A stretch of 64,000 nucleotides of DNA, taken from NCBI GenBank assembly GCA_029204225.1, contig CM055102.1:27384922-27448921 (forward strand), given 5' to 3'. A program made the position numbers and the translations under genes. The notes under the pieces were generated by a model. That model made no database searches. It was not told where the DNA came from and saw only the letters and a program-made list of their open reading frames with translations. Shown here in pieces: positions 47,123 through 58,999 of the stretch (its first letter is position 1; each line of letters opens with the position of its first letter). The stretch comes from Diphasiastrum complanatum. Taxonomy: Eukaryota > Streptophyta > Lycopodiopsida > Lycopodiales > Lycopodiaceae.

Positions 47123-47919
47123 AAAGGCTGAAATGAGCTAAATCCTTGGTTTTCATTCAATTTGATCACAATTTTTGATCTAAATCTTGTGTAGATTGGA
47201 TCTTAGCATCTAGTATTGATTCTAGAACTCAAAGTGAGTCAAATACATTGGAGATTGGTGTTGTGTGACTTCATTTGCAGGTGTTTAGGTGTCTAAAACC
47301 AGAGGCAAAGTTGAATTCAATTCACATTACCAAGATAGCAAGTTTTGCTTGCTCCAAGCATTGATTTCTAAGCAAGTTTTGGAGGTGATTTCATAGAGGA
47401 GGCTTTCTAGCATTCAAGGAGAGGGAAGATCAGAGTTTTGGGGACTCTTCAAGGCTGTTCTAAGGTGTAGTAGACACCTCCTAAAGTGATTTAGGTTCAG
47501 TCCAACCATTGCTTGACTTATGCACCAACTTAGATCAATTTTTCATCAATTTTGATCATTTTTTGCTTGTGATTGGATAGTAGATTGTGTTGCATCCTCA
47601 TTAAGTTCCATTTAGATCTTTTACAAGTGACTTTGGAAGTATATTAGGTTGCTGAAATTCACTCTTGATCAGATCATTTGGAAGCTTTAATGTTCTTTAT
47701 AGAAAGAGGGGCAATTCTACTAGTATTGTCTACTTCAATCAAGCAAGTGCATTGTTTCTAGTATTCTATGATTTGATTTTGTTAGAGATCATTCTTAGAT
47801 CTTTATAGGAAGTCTATTACTGATCTTTTCAGGTCCCTAAGAAGTGGGATAAGGTAGACCTTCAATCAAATCAATAGAAGTAACCTTCATTTGTGTCAAG
47901 TCCTTGATTAGGAGACTAG
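47123..47919 (+). other. Leader of the young copia
   Basis: Untranslated leader of about 800 bp before the gag start, with no long open frame. It probably holds packaging and dimerisation signals, which cannot be located by eye. Confidence 0.6.
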
Positions 47920-50900
47920 ATGGCATCTATAAATGCATATCTTTTGGATACTAATGAAAGGCTCAACAAAACTAACTATTCCATACGGAAAGTTAGAATG
48001 GAATCTATCATGATCATGCAAGATCTGATGGAAATTGTAAATGGTAAGGAGGGTGAACCTATTCATCCTCAAGAAAAAGCCAAATACATCAAGAGGTGCA
48101 ATGTTGCACTACATTGCATAAAAATGAATGTTGCAAATGAACTCTTAAGAGAGGTAGGAGATTGCACTTCAGCTCAAGATGCTTGGGAGACTTTGCAAAA
48201 GGTCTATGAATCCAAGAACCAAGCTAGAATGTTAGCTTTGAAGAATCAAATCTATAGAAGCTATCAAAAGAAAGGAGAGAGTGCACATACTTTTGTCCTA
48301 AGAGTAAAGGAATTGAACAAAGATCTAGCCTTTATAAGTGACCCTATCAAGGATGAAGAGCTTGTTCAACTCATATTGAATGGACTAAGCTTTGAATTTG
48401 ACAATTTGGTTCAGGGATATGCAATTATGGGTAAGCTACCCATACTTGAAGAACTCCAAGGCACACTCATGGCCGAGGAATCAAGAAGGAGCCAAATGCA
48501 AGAGAGGATGGATAGGCTTTCCATCCAAGGTGGAGATGACCAAGATCTCTTCACCAAAGGCAAAGGCAAGTCCAAAGGCAAAGGATCAACATTCAAGAAG
48601 TCTACAAAGCTTGAGGATCAAGAAGGACCCCCAAAGGCATCTCCATCAACCACCAAAGTCAAGAAGGACAAATCAAAGGTGAAGTGCTACTATTGTAGCA
48701 AGATGGGGCATTATGCCTCGAAATGCTTCAAGAGGAAGCAAGATCAAAGCCAAGCCAACATGAGCAAAGAGGAGGAGGAGGAGAGTTCACATGAGGACTC
48801 TCTCATGATGTCCATATTTTCTTCAACAAGCTTCAAAGGAGAAGATCCTTGGTGGATTGACTCGGGTGCTAGTTCACACATGACTAGTAAAAGGGAGTTT
48901 TTCTCTTCTCTCTTATCTTATGATGGACCTATAAAGTCTATCTATACAGCAAATGATGAAGCTTGTAAGATTGAAGGAGTTGGTAGCATTCCCCTTTGCT
49001 TAGGATCTTCCAAAAAGATCAACATAGTAGGTGTTTTGTACATTCCTACAATAACAAAGAATCTACTAAGTGTTGGCCAAATGGTAGACAATGGTTTCAA
49101 TGTTGACTTTGCTTCAAATGAATGTTTCATCAAGAAGAAGGGTAAGATAGTGGCTAAGGGCACTAGACTTGGCAAACTTTATAAGCTGGATGCATTTGTG
49201 GATACTAATGTTGTCATGTTGGCCGAGAAGAGCAAGATATCTACCTTTACTTTATGGCACAAAAGACTTGGACATGTCAACTCGGGTTCCATGGAGGCTA
49301 TGATCAAGGAGGAGTATGCTTTAGGCCTACCAAGGTCTATTGGGAAGGAAGACAAGGTTTGTGAAGCTTGTGCCACATAAGAAGGTGTTTCCTAACTCCA
49401 TCACAAAGTCATCTCATCCTCTTGAACTCATACACTCGGATGTGCACATTGCTAGCACCAAATCTAATGGAGGTTCATCCATGTTTTTAACCTTCATTGA
49501 TGACTACTCAAGATATTGTTGGGTGTTCTTACTTTCCTTCAAGTCTCAAGTATTTGATACTTTTGTAAAGTTCAAGTTGTTTGTGGAAAAGCATCATAAT
49601 CATAGCATCAAGATTCTTAGAAGTGACAATGGTGGAGAATTCATCTCCAATGAGTTCAAGGCCTTTTGTGAGGAGGAAGGGATCAAGAAAGAGACTTCTT
49701 GTCCTTACACTCCTCAACAAAATGGAGTTGCTGAAAGAAGGAATAGAACATTATGTGAATGTTCTAAGGCTTTAAGATTAGATGCTTGTTTGCTCAAATC
49801 CTTTTGGGGTGAGTCTCTTGTATATGCAAACTACTTGATGAATAGGGTGTCTTGCAAAGCAATTGAAGGCAAAACTCCTTATGAGATGTTGTATGGAAAG
49901 AAACCCAATCTTAATCACTTGAAAGTTTTTGGGTGTATATGCTATGTGCATGTGCCATTGGAAACAAGAACCAAGGAGGATCCATCTTCCACAAGAGGGA
50001 TCATGCTTGGATATGCAAGCTCAAGCAAGGGCTACAAAGTCTATCTCCCATCCTTGAACAAATTTGTTGTTTCAAGGGATGTCATCTTTGATGAACATCA
50101 TATGCATATGCTTGAAGAAGGCTCAAGTGCTCCAACAATCAAGAAGAAGATGGCCGAGGAGCAAGATCTTGGTTTTGAGGAGGAGCTCATGGAGGAGCAA
50201 GCACCAAACCCACCTATCACACCAAGGAGATCTTCAAGGGCAAAAGTGGAGCCATCAAGGCTCACATATCAAGGCAAAGGACAGCAAGTTGAGGGTATCT
50301 CATCCACTTCTTATGCTTTATCTAGTTTTGAAGAACCGTCTAATGTTGAAGATGCATTGAACTCCAAAGAATGGTATAAAGCTATGTTGGATGAGTATGA
50401 TGCCTTGATTGAGAATGAAACTTGGTTGCTTGTTGAGAGACCTCAACGGAATGTAATAGGATGCAAGTGGGTCTTCAAGCTTAAGTTGAATGCAAATGGG
50501 AGTGTTAACAAACATAAAGCAAGATTAGTTGCAAAAGGTTATGCTCAAGAGAGAGGGATAGACTATGAGAAAACTTTTGCACCCGTGGCCAAGATGGTCA
50601 CAATAAGACTAATCATTGCACTTGCATCACATTTTGGATGGATTCTATGTCAAATGGATGTCTCTAATGCTTTCTTGAATGGTTTTTTGGAAGAGGATAT
50701 TTATATGGAGCAGCCACAAGGGTTCATCAAGCATGGAATGGAGAACAAAGTATGCCATCTCCAAAGAAGCATCTATGGCTTGAAGCAAGCCTCGAGATCT
50801 TGGAATTAAAGACTACATTGCTATCTTATTTCACTTTCTTTTGTTCAAAGTGAATATAATCCCACTCTTTACATTAAGTTTGATGATGTTGGTATTGTAC

Positions 50901-51877
50901 TTTTACTCATTTATGTAGATGACATCATCATTAGTGGAAATAGTGTTGATGGTATTGAAAAAATCAAGATAGATCTATCCTTAGAGTTCAAGATGGTAGA
51001 TCTAGGGTGTCTTCACTTCATATTAGGCATAGAACTACTTAGAGGGTCTGATTTTATCTTTATAAGTCAAGTAAACTATGCTCAAAGTCTTTTGAAGAAG
51101 TTTAAGATGGAAGTATGCAAAAGTATTGACACACCAATGGAGCAAGATGTAAAAGTGCCAAATGAAGATGATGAAAGATCCTTCATGGACATCACTTTGT
51201 TTAGGCAGCTTATAGGTTCCTTAATGTGGATCACTATAACTAGACCAGATCTTAGCTTTAGTGTATGTAGGTTGAGCCAATCCATGCAAAAGCCATTGAA
51301 TATCCATTGGAAAAAGACTAAGAGGATTCTAAGATACATCTCGGGTACATTGGATTTTGGGATTCTATATAGAGGAGATGTGATTAACCTTCATGCATTT
51401 AGTGATTCAGATTTTGCAGGGGACAAGAGAGATAGGAAATCAACAAGTGCCTATTCAACTTTCATAGGAGAAGGTGTGGTTTCATGGCTTTCAAAAAAGC
51501 AAGAAACTATATCTCTATCTTCAACAGAGGCCGAGTACAAAGCTTTGACAACCACTACAAAGGAGGTACTTTGGATCAAGAGATTATTGGTGGAACTAAA
51601 GATCATGGATTCAGAGGAGGCACCAATCATCTAAAATGACAATATATCAGCCCAACACCTTGCATCTAACCCAATCTTCCATGCAAGATCTAAGCACATT
51701 GAGATATGCCATCACTTTGTGAGAGAAATGGTGCAAGCCAAGGAGATTGCTTTGGAGCATGTTCCAAGCAATGAATGTGTAGCTGATCTACTTACTAAAC
51801 CACTTCAAAAGACACCTTTTATGAAGTTCAGATCATCACTTGGAGTGATTAGTAAAGCAATGATTGAACCAAGCTAG
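47920..51877 (+). pseudogene. Copia gag-pol polyprotein, three lesions
   Basis: It starts MASINAYLLDTNERLNKTNY. Domains: gag/UBN2 helical region (about 15-200), Lys/Ser-rich stretch, zinc knuckle CYYCSKMGHYASKC (256-269), protease WWIDSGASSH (D at 314), GAG-pre-integrase LWHKRLGH and CEAC, integrase LTFIDDYSRY, RSDNGGEF and YTPQQNGVAERRNR, reverse transcriptase KWVFKLKLNANGSVNKHKAR, YVDDIIISG (about 50912-50940), and RNase H AFSDSDFAGDKRDRKSTS and SSTEAEYKAL, ending at 51877. Lesions: a frameshifting deletion near 49372 (between CEAC and HKKVFP), a TAA at 50807-50809 after QASRSWN, and a TAA at 51632-51634 before NDNISAQ. All catalytic residues checked are otherwise intact. Confidence 0.92.
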
Positions 51878-51891
51878 ATAGTGAGGAGGAG
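51878..51891 (+). other. Polypurine tract
   Basis: A run of gtgaggaggag directly before the 3' LTR primes plus-strand DNA synthesis in this family. Confidence 0.85.
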
Positions 51892-52572
51892 TGTTAAAAA
51901 TTCACAATTCTAGCTTGACTAGTTTTGGTCATATGACTTGTAAATAGTTAGATGGTCATGATGTGGCTTGTCACACGTGCCAAATAGCATAGGATTCCAT
52001 TCATAAGGATGTTCTCAAGTAGACCTAAGTGTTAGAACCTTTGGAATGAGTCCAAATTATGCTTAGATACAAGGGAGAAAAAATAGTAGCTATTTTTGGT
52101 AATTTTTGCATTGTTGAGGGATCTCCAAGATTCCAACCCTAACTTGGTAGGGATGAAAGATCCACCAAAATTAGCATTAGGGATAGGTTTAGGGCTACTC
52201 ATACCTGACCAAAACTGTGATGGATCATGTATATATAGGTGATGATATCTCACCAAAATCAATCAAGCAATTTCATGTTTTTTCTCTCATAATAGTGCAA
52301 TTGCTCTCTATGTTTATAATTGTTTGAGTACTTGTGATTACTAATGATTATAGGATTGAATGTAGGTCTGGTGTACAGTACTCAGACTGTGGGAGGCCGT
52401 ACTTTCACACGTGTGAAGCCTTCTTCAAGGATTTGGGCCATTTAGTGAGGTTCAAGCATAGATTTTTGATGGATTTTGATGGTTCAACTTGCGCTAATCT
52501 TATGAAATCATAATCTATTGTTTCCCTCATCATTTCAATGTTTTAGGATCCTTATTTGCTGTAATTTTTACA
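51892..52572 (+). repeat. 3' LTR of the young copia
   Basis: 681 bp, about 99% identical to the 5' LTR, with one 1-bp deletion (tcaatgtt versus tcaagtgtt). Ends TTTTTACA against the AAGTA duplication. Confidence 0.93.
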
Positions 52573-52662
52573 AAGTAAATATAATATCCAATCCCTCTTG
52601 AGGATCAGATTAGGATCCACTCTTGGTCCATTTTGTACTTTTTCCACATGGTATCAGAGCCA
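52573..52662 (+). repeat. Outer copia LTR end and its primer-binding site
   Basis: The outer LTR resumes after the target duplication and ends ttccaca at 52648. TGGTATCAGAGCCA follows at 52649. This places the young element inside the 5' LTR of an older copia element. The outer internal region is visible only to about 53050 and has no readable gag. Confidence 0.75.
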
Positions 52663-53079
52663 AGTACAAGAGGTTTTATTGAAATTGATAGGGTTGATCC
52701 AAATCAAAGCCAAAATTAGCAAGTTTTAGGAAACTAGCCAATTTTTGTGTAGCGAGTTGGATTTGATAGATATCCTCAAATTTTTTGGACCAAAACTTGT
52801 TGTGGGCTGTAGGAACACTTTTCACACGTGTGAGGCCGTATAGCTCCGATTTTGGTTGAGAAATTTCAAAAAATTGTACAATTTGACTCACACACCCAAT
52901 GTCAAGGATCACATTGCATCTGAAACTATTTTCTAGCTTGAGTCTAACTTTTTCAAGTTGTCGCTGAAGCAGTGTATAAGCTATTCAGCACATCCTATGA
53001 TAGAAATCTGTAAATTTTGACTCATTGGAAGAATCATGAGCAAACATTGGTAGTACAAGTTTTTTCAAACAAGAAGCTT
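52663..53079. other. Leader-like sequence of the outer copia
   Basis: No coding region. A CACACGTGTG occurs at 52823-52832, as in the LTRs. Confidence 0.4.
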
Positions 53080-53168
53080 TTTCAGTATATGTATGTGTAT
53101 GTGTATATATGGGTGTGTATATGTATGTATATAGGTATGTATGGGTGTGTATATATGTATGTATGTAC
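53080..53168. repeat. TATG/TGTG microsatellite
   Basis: Irregular tatg and tgta units about 90 bp long. Confidence 0.8.
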
Positions 53169-53465
53169 ATTCAAATAAACATAAATGTTTTTTTGTAGTT
53201 GGTGAATATTATTGTTTGTCTGACATAGGTTTTGCCACACCTTCCACCTGGGAGAAGGTAATCTTCAAATTTGGAGAGGCTTTTATTATTGAAAGCATTT
53301 AGATGTAGGCATCTACAACCGTACACAATCTTGGTGAATGCCAAAGTTTAAAACTTGTGTACAACTGTAGAGGCCTGCAGTGAAAATCGTAAACCAATTA
53401 GAGCCTATCCCAATTTGAAAGTTTTGCTTCCTCCTAGGTGGAAGTTGCAGCCTAGCCCGTTTTGC
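53169..53465. other. Spacer
   Basis: Nothing recognised. Contains two related words, ccacctgggagaaggtaatc and cctcctaggtggaagttg, without clear meaning. Confidence 0.4.
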
Positions 53466-54318
53466 TTCGATTTTTTTCAAACAGCTCGAATTTTTCCAAT
53501 GACTCGAATTTTTTAAATGACTCAAGTTTTTTGGACTCGATTTTTTGGAACAACTCGAATTTCTAAAAAGACTCGAATTGCTGAAAATACTCGAATTTTT
53601 TTAATGACTCAAATTTTTAGATGACTTGAATTTTTCAGATACTCGAATTTTTTGAGACTCAAATTTTTGGAACGGTTCGAATTTTTCTAGATTCAACTTT
53701 TTTGAACGACTTGAATTTTTTCAATGATTCGAATTTTTTGAGATTCAAATTTTTTGAACAACTCGAATTTTTGGAACGACTCAAATTTTTGGAAAGACTT
53801 GAATTTTTCCAATGGATCGAATTTTTCCAAAGGATCGTATTTTTTCAATGACTAGAATTTTTCAAAGGATCGAAGCCAATAACTCGATTTTTTTCAAACA
53901 ACTCGAATTTTTGGAACAACTCGAATTTTTGAAAAGACTCGAATTTTTTGAAATGATCGCATTTTTCCAATGACTCGAATTTTTCTAATGTTCGAATTTT
54001 TCCAAATGATGAAATTTTTTAAATGACTCGAATTTTTTCAACTACTCAAATTTTTGCAAAGGTTCGAATTTTTGGAAAGTCTCGAATTTTTCCGACGACT
54101 CGAATTTTTTTGAAGACTCAAATTTTTCCGAAGGATCGAACTGTCAACTCAAATTTTTTCCAATAATCGAAGGATCCTTTGTATTGTCAAGTCCAATTTT
54201 CAAAAGACTCGAATTTTTTCGAAGACCCGAATTTTTTCAAAGATTCGATTTTTTCGAAAGACTCGATATTTTTTGCAAAGACTTGATTTTTTTCCGAAGA
54301 CTAGAATTTTTTTGAATG
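53466..54318. repeat. 18-bp minisatellite array, GACTCGAATTTTTTCGAA type
   Basis: About 45 degenerate units of mainly 17-19 bp with consensus (g/a)ACTCGAATTTTTccaAa. Units vary in the 3' half (caaag, ggaac, cgaag). Small insertions such as attgtcaagtcc occur near 54193-54206 and recur near 57068 in the second array, so the two arrays share higher-order sequence. Confidence 0.9.
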
Positions 54319-54427
54319 CATGCATATTCCTAAGCCTATCTCTCTCTTTTTCTTTCTTTTTTGTTTTGTTTCTTCTTTCCAGTCTACTCTCCTATGTCAC
54401 ACCTAGACCCTACCTCAATAATTTTTG

Positions 54428-54548
<121 letters not shown>

Positions 54549-54719
54549 TTCAGCTCATTACAGATATTACCTTTCATAAACACATACATTACCTTGCATT
54601 TAAAAAATACAGAGATTGTGTTTCACAAAACCAGACCCGTGTTGCACAAAAAAACATACTGTATATTAATTTAAAAGATGTATCAAAAAAACATTATGTA
54701 TCTCGCACATACAGCTGGG

Positions 54720-55205
54720 TCACTTACCATGTTTGCTTGCAAGCCCGCCTTCCTGCTCGAGCCCAGCTTAGGATTGCCTACTCCATGCATCCTAGATGTC
54801 GCGGCATCTTTTTGAACCTTGTACTTATCTAGTGTTTTTTCGTCATTTTTTACTGTGTTCCACTCTGTCCTTGAACACCAGTGGAGTGTAGATAACCCAT
54901 CCCTATAAGCTCGTCGTACTGTATCACGACGATGTCTTATCCACAGGCTCATATGTTTATGTATTTCTTTCGTGTCGAATTCCATTTCTTGTGGAAATTC
55001 GCCACGAAGGCTACCAACAACCTACGATTTACGATCTGCAGATTGTTCAGACCATTTCATAAATAATCTATTGCTAAAATAGCATTCGCATAAAGAATAC
55101 AGTCGGTCCATGACCACCCTCCCCTTACGATTGGTGATTATATTCCCTTCCAGATCCACGTCGTAGTAGGGATTCATGGATGACTCTCCAGAAGGGGCGG
55201 GTGAG
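54720..55205 (-). pseudogene. Transposon-associated ORF, copy 2
   Basis: The minus strand has SSMNPYYDVDLEGNIITNRK, GRVVMDRLYSLCECYF, TKEIHKHMSLWIRHRRDTVR, RAYRDGLS and KYKVQKDAATSRMHGVGNPK, ending with GTAAGTG at about 54720. It is homologous to 22391-22870, and both copies keep the same frames open while differing by substitutions and small indels. No CACTA terminus is visible beside this copy. Confidence 0.5.
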
Positions 55206-56227
55206 GGAGCTGCGGGTTTGTTGGGAAGCCAAAATGACTTTCACGTCATCCATTCTAATCTATTTTGCCCTAGAGAATTTATTCTGGTGCAACACAAAAT
55301 CCTAAGTAGTTGTTTCATTTTTATATATTTCAAAAAAAAAAAATTATTTGGGAGTGTATCATTGCATTAGTTTATAGAGGAAAACTTAATTGCCACAAAC
55401 TTTCTTTAGGTTTGTGCTTGTAGATAAACTATTGATAGGAAGACATTCTTATTTACATTAATTGTTGATTCACAACTTGCTCAAACAAGCTTAATTTGTT
55501 CAAATGTTGGAGGTTTCTTTATCATTGGTCACTACTATGATTTGCTTTTTTGAATGCAAGAAATCATCATATCTCATGAAGTGAGTCTAATCAACATACG
55601 CTTTGAACTTTGACACTGAATAGATTGAACTACACTAATCAGAAATAAGAGAATTGTGTTTATCAGTTTCAAGTGTAAACTTTATAATTGACATAGACTT
55701 TTTTGTGTTTATCATGCAGGTTAACAACTATGAAGTTTAATGTTTAGGCCTATTAAAATTTAGAAGTTTCTTTTGGTAACGTATTTTGATGTATAGTTTA
55801 TTTGTTGTAGGAATTGATTTATAATTTGTTTAAAAAAATTTCCATTTCACAAGATATTGGAGGTTGCATTATCAACTGCAGGATTAGCTTGCTCAAAACT
55901 GTCTACTATTACAATGCTCACCTAATTTCCATCCATCAAATTTTTTTCGCACAACTTATAAGGTAGCTATTTTAAAACCATTTAGATTGAGATTATCACC
56001 AATCACCTACTAGCTACAAACATAGCACCATCTTCTCGCCCCTACTCAAAGATCCCTACTCAAAAATCAGATTTCATATTACATGTAAAAATGTCTTGAT
56101 TTTTAAGAGGTGCCATAACAAAGGGACTGCATGAACACAGCTGCTTCGCATCAAGGGTAATCGATCGTCATGAACACGTTATTTGGTCGCCCATCAACTT
56201 CCGACTATTTTAGATAGCAATAGGACC
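55206..56227. other. AT-rich spacer
   Basis: No gene or repeat recognised. Confidence 0.5.
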
Positions 56228-56254
56228 GCCCGTCACCCAAATCATCGGTCACTC

Positions 56255-57245
56255 GTTTTCCAGAGACTCGAAATTTTCCAAAGACTCGAATGTTTTCGAA
56301 GACTCAAATTTTTTCGAAGACTCAAATGTTTTTGAAGACTCGAATTTTTCGAAGACTCAAATGTTTCCGAAGACTTGAATGTTTCCAAAGACTCGAATTC
56401 TTCGGACGACTCAAATTTTGTCAATGACTCAAAAAATTTCATCGACTCATATTTTTCAAAAGGATCGAATTTTGCCAAAAACTCGATTTTTTCGTATGAC
56501 TCAAATTTTTGGAAAGACTCAAATTTTTGAAAAAAAAACTCGATTTTTGAAAAGACTCGAATTTTTTAACAACTCGAGTTTTTCGGACAGCTTGAATTTT
56601 AAAAACGATTCGAATTTCTGGATCAACTCGAATTTTCATAAAGACTCAAATTTTTTCAATATATCGAATTTTTTCAAAGGATTGTATTTTTTCAATGACT
56701 CGAATTTTTTCGCTGACTCAAATTTTTCAATGAATCGAATTTTTCCAAAGGATAGAATTTTGCAAATGACTCGAATTTTTTGAGGTTCAAATTTTTCCAA
56801 ATGATTGAATTTTTCCAAATGATCGAATTTTTTCAAATGATCGAATTTTTCCAATGACTCGAATTTTTCCAAATGATCGAATTTTTTAAATGACGCAAAT
56901 TTTTTTTAAGACTCGAATTTTTCCAACTACTCGAATTTTTTCAAAGAATCAAATTTTTTAAAAATCTCGAATTTTTTGAAAGACTCGAATTTTTCAAAGA
57001 ATTGAATTTTTTCAAATGATCGAACGGTCAACTCAAATTTTTTCAAAGGATCGAAGGATCTTTTGTACTGTCAAGTCAAAGTTTTCAAAAGACTCGAATT
57101 TTTTTTAAGACTCGAATTTTTCCAAAAACTCGATTTTTTCGAAAGACTCGATTTTTTTTTCAAAGACTCGACTTTTTCCAAAGACTCGAATTATTTTAAA
57201 AGCTCAAATTTTTTCAAAGACTCGAATCTTTCCAAAGACTTGAGA
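56255..57245. repeat. 18-bp minisatellite array, second large copy
   Basis: About 53 units with consensus GACTCGAATTTTTTCGAA. The unit equals six codons, so Lys/Phe/Glu/Ser- and Asn/Phe/Ser-rich frames stay open on both strands; none is a gene. The word GCCCGTC flanks it on the left (56228-56234) and on the right (57293-57299). Confidence 0.92.
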
Positions 57246-57292
57246 TCGGCCATCTTTTAAGTCATTGGCCGCCACGTAGATCGGCCTCCATT

Positions 57293-57309
57293 GCCCGTCA
57301 ACGACGGGC
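57293..57309. other. Perfect 7-bp hairpin GCCCGTC-AAC-GACGGGC
   Basis: An inverted repeat with three-base loop, followed by ACTCTTTACT and then the (AT)n tract. The right arm plus ACTCTTTACT recurs at 42063-42080. Confidence 0.7.
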
Positions 57310-57320
57310 ACTCTTTACTA

Positions 57321-57450
<130 letters not shown>

Positions 57451-57459
57451 GCGGATGAT

Positions 57460-57980
57460 AATAAAGTAGTGGTTGATACTTGAGATCGATACTAAGTCTA
57501 CATGACATAGATCAAACGACCAAAATTGGTCTTCATAGTATCTAACTCCTCAAATTTAGAGAATATAGAGAGAAAGTAAATATTCGGAACTATAGCAATT
57601 GATTTGTTTCTGTAAGTAGAATCATGCGTTTATCAATGCAATTGTTTTGCAATCTGATAGTTGTTATCACAAGATTAAATATACAGATTTGCTATTGTCC
57701 TATCTCATTGCATTCTTGTTGAATGCTAATTAACTCTCACTTTTCTTCTGCAAAGTATCATAAACGAAAAAATTGCATCGCTATCTTAGACGCCTAATCA
57801 TTTTTGCAATCTCTCTCTATGGTTGTCTACAAAACCTACATTGATACTCATTAATCAACACAATCAGAACTGCTTTGTAACTCCGTTCTCTACGTAATTC
57901 AGATCCTTATCACAATTATTATTGTTCATCGTTCTTTTTTTTTCGTTCGTTGGTGTGAGTTGACATCACCGCACCTAACA
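57460..57980 (+). repeat. 5' LTR of copia relic A (left limit estimated)
   Basis: The end ctaaca at 57975-57980 is followed by TAG and the primer-binding-like TGGTATTAGATC (57984). No paired 3' LTR was found, so the left edge is a guess. Confidence 0.45.
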
Positions 57981-58009
57981 TAGTGGTATTAGATCTCATA
58001 CTTTAGGAT

Positions 58010-58915
58010 TTATTAGAGTTACTCTCACAACAAATGAATCAAAGTACATTTTCTTCGGAGACTCAAGCTCACACAAGGTCCAAGGCCAAGGCTCCATTTG
58101 GCTACAATTCCCTAATGGCATCACTGAACAGTTAGATGGTGTACTCTACGTATCCAAATTAACAAAGAATTTATTATCTATTATCAAGATCACTGATCAA
58201 GACTATAGAGCTTTGTTTTCTACTAGTCGATGTACTATTATTGATGGAAATTCTAATGAAATCCTCTCTGCACACAGAGAAGAAAATTTGTATATCTTGA
58301 GTCATGATTATGCACTTTCTGTGAGTAACTCTGATGCTCATATTTGGCATCAAAAATTAGGTCATTTAAACATGAGGTCTATCTTGTACATGCATCACAA
58401 TAGTATGGTCAAGGACATGAATAATAATGTTGTCTCCACAGCAAAACAGATTGTCTGTGAAATGTGCTTACTAGGGAAACAACTTAGAGCAAAATTTCCA
58501 ACGGGACAAGCCAAAAAAGTGAAGTCCATTATGTCACTAATTCATAGTGACTTATGTGGTCCTATGAGAGTGCCCTCTTTGGGTCAAGCTCTATATTTCA
58601 TCACATTTATTGATGACTTCTCCCAATTCACCAGAATCGTGTTCATAAAGAACAAGTCTGAAGCATTCAATCGTTTCAGAGGATTCAAACAATTTGCTGA
58701 GACTCAAACTGGTTAGAAAATCAAGACCTTACGGTCTAATTCAGGGGGGAGAGTATATTTCTGACAAAATGGTGGACTATCTATCATCATGCGGCGTGCA
58801 CCATCAGTTCACAACCAGCTATATTCCACAACAGAATGGCATAGCTGAACGATAGAATCGAACATTGCTAGAAGCTGCACAATCCATGTTGTGGGTATTT
58901 CCTGCACAATAATAA
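58010..58915 (+). pseudogene. Copia relic A: protease end, GAG-pre-integrase, integrase
   Basis: Plus strand: GDSSSHKVQGQGSIWLQFPN and DGVLYVSKLTKNLLSI (protease C-terminal side), then the open segment 58213-58716 with IWHQKLGHLNMRSI and CEMCLLGKQ (HHCC domain), IHSDLCGPM and FITFIDDFSQFTRIVF. A stop after QTG, then the second catalytic Asp region reads RSNSGG (Asp replaced by Asn, and an extra G shifts frame). Gag is missing between the primer-binding site and protease. It ends near 58915. Confidence 0.8.
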
Positions 58916-58999
58916 ACAAGTGGGTCCCACCACTTGAAATATTGTTGGCCAAGCCTTACCTAGTGGGCCGCACCACGGTACATTAGAATAGTAAGTGTG

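Larger units (their letters stand above)
46427..52572 (+). mobile_element. Young Ty1/copia retrotransposon, nearly complete
   Basis: A 6146-bp element with LTRs 46427-47108 and 51892-52572, primer-binding site, gag-pol, polypurine tract, and an exact 5-bp target-site duplication AAGTA (46422-46426 and 52573-52577). The LTRs differ by about seven substitutions and one indel (my count by eye), about 1%, so the insertion is recent. The coding region has one frameshift and two premature stops, so it could move only with help from another copy. Confidence 0.93.

Noticed and set aside
56242-57260. Lys/Phe/Glu/Ser-rich and Asn/Phe/Ser-rich open frames
   Set aside because: They are readings of an 18-bp minisatellite whose unit is six codons; all frames stay open without coding meaning.
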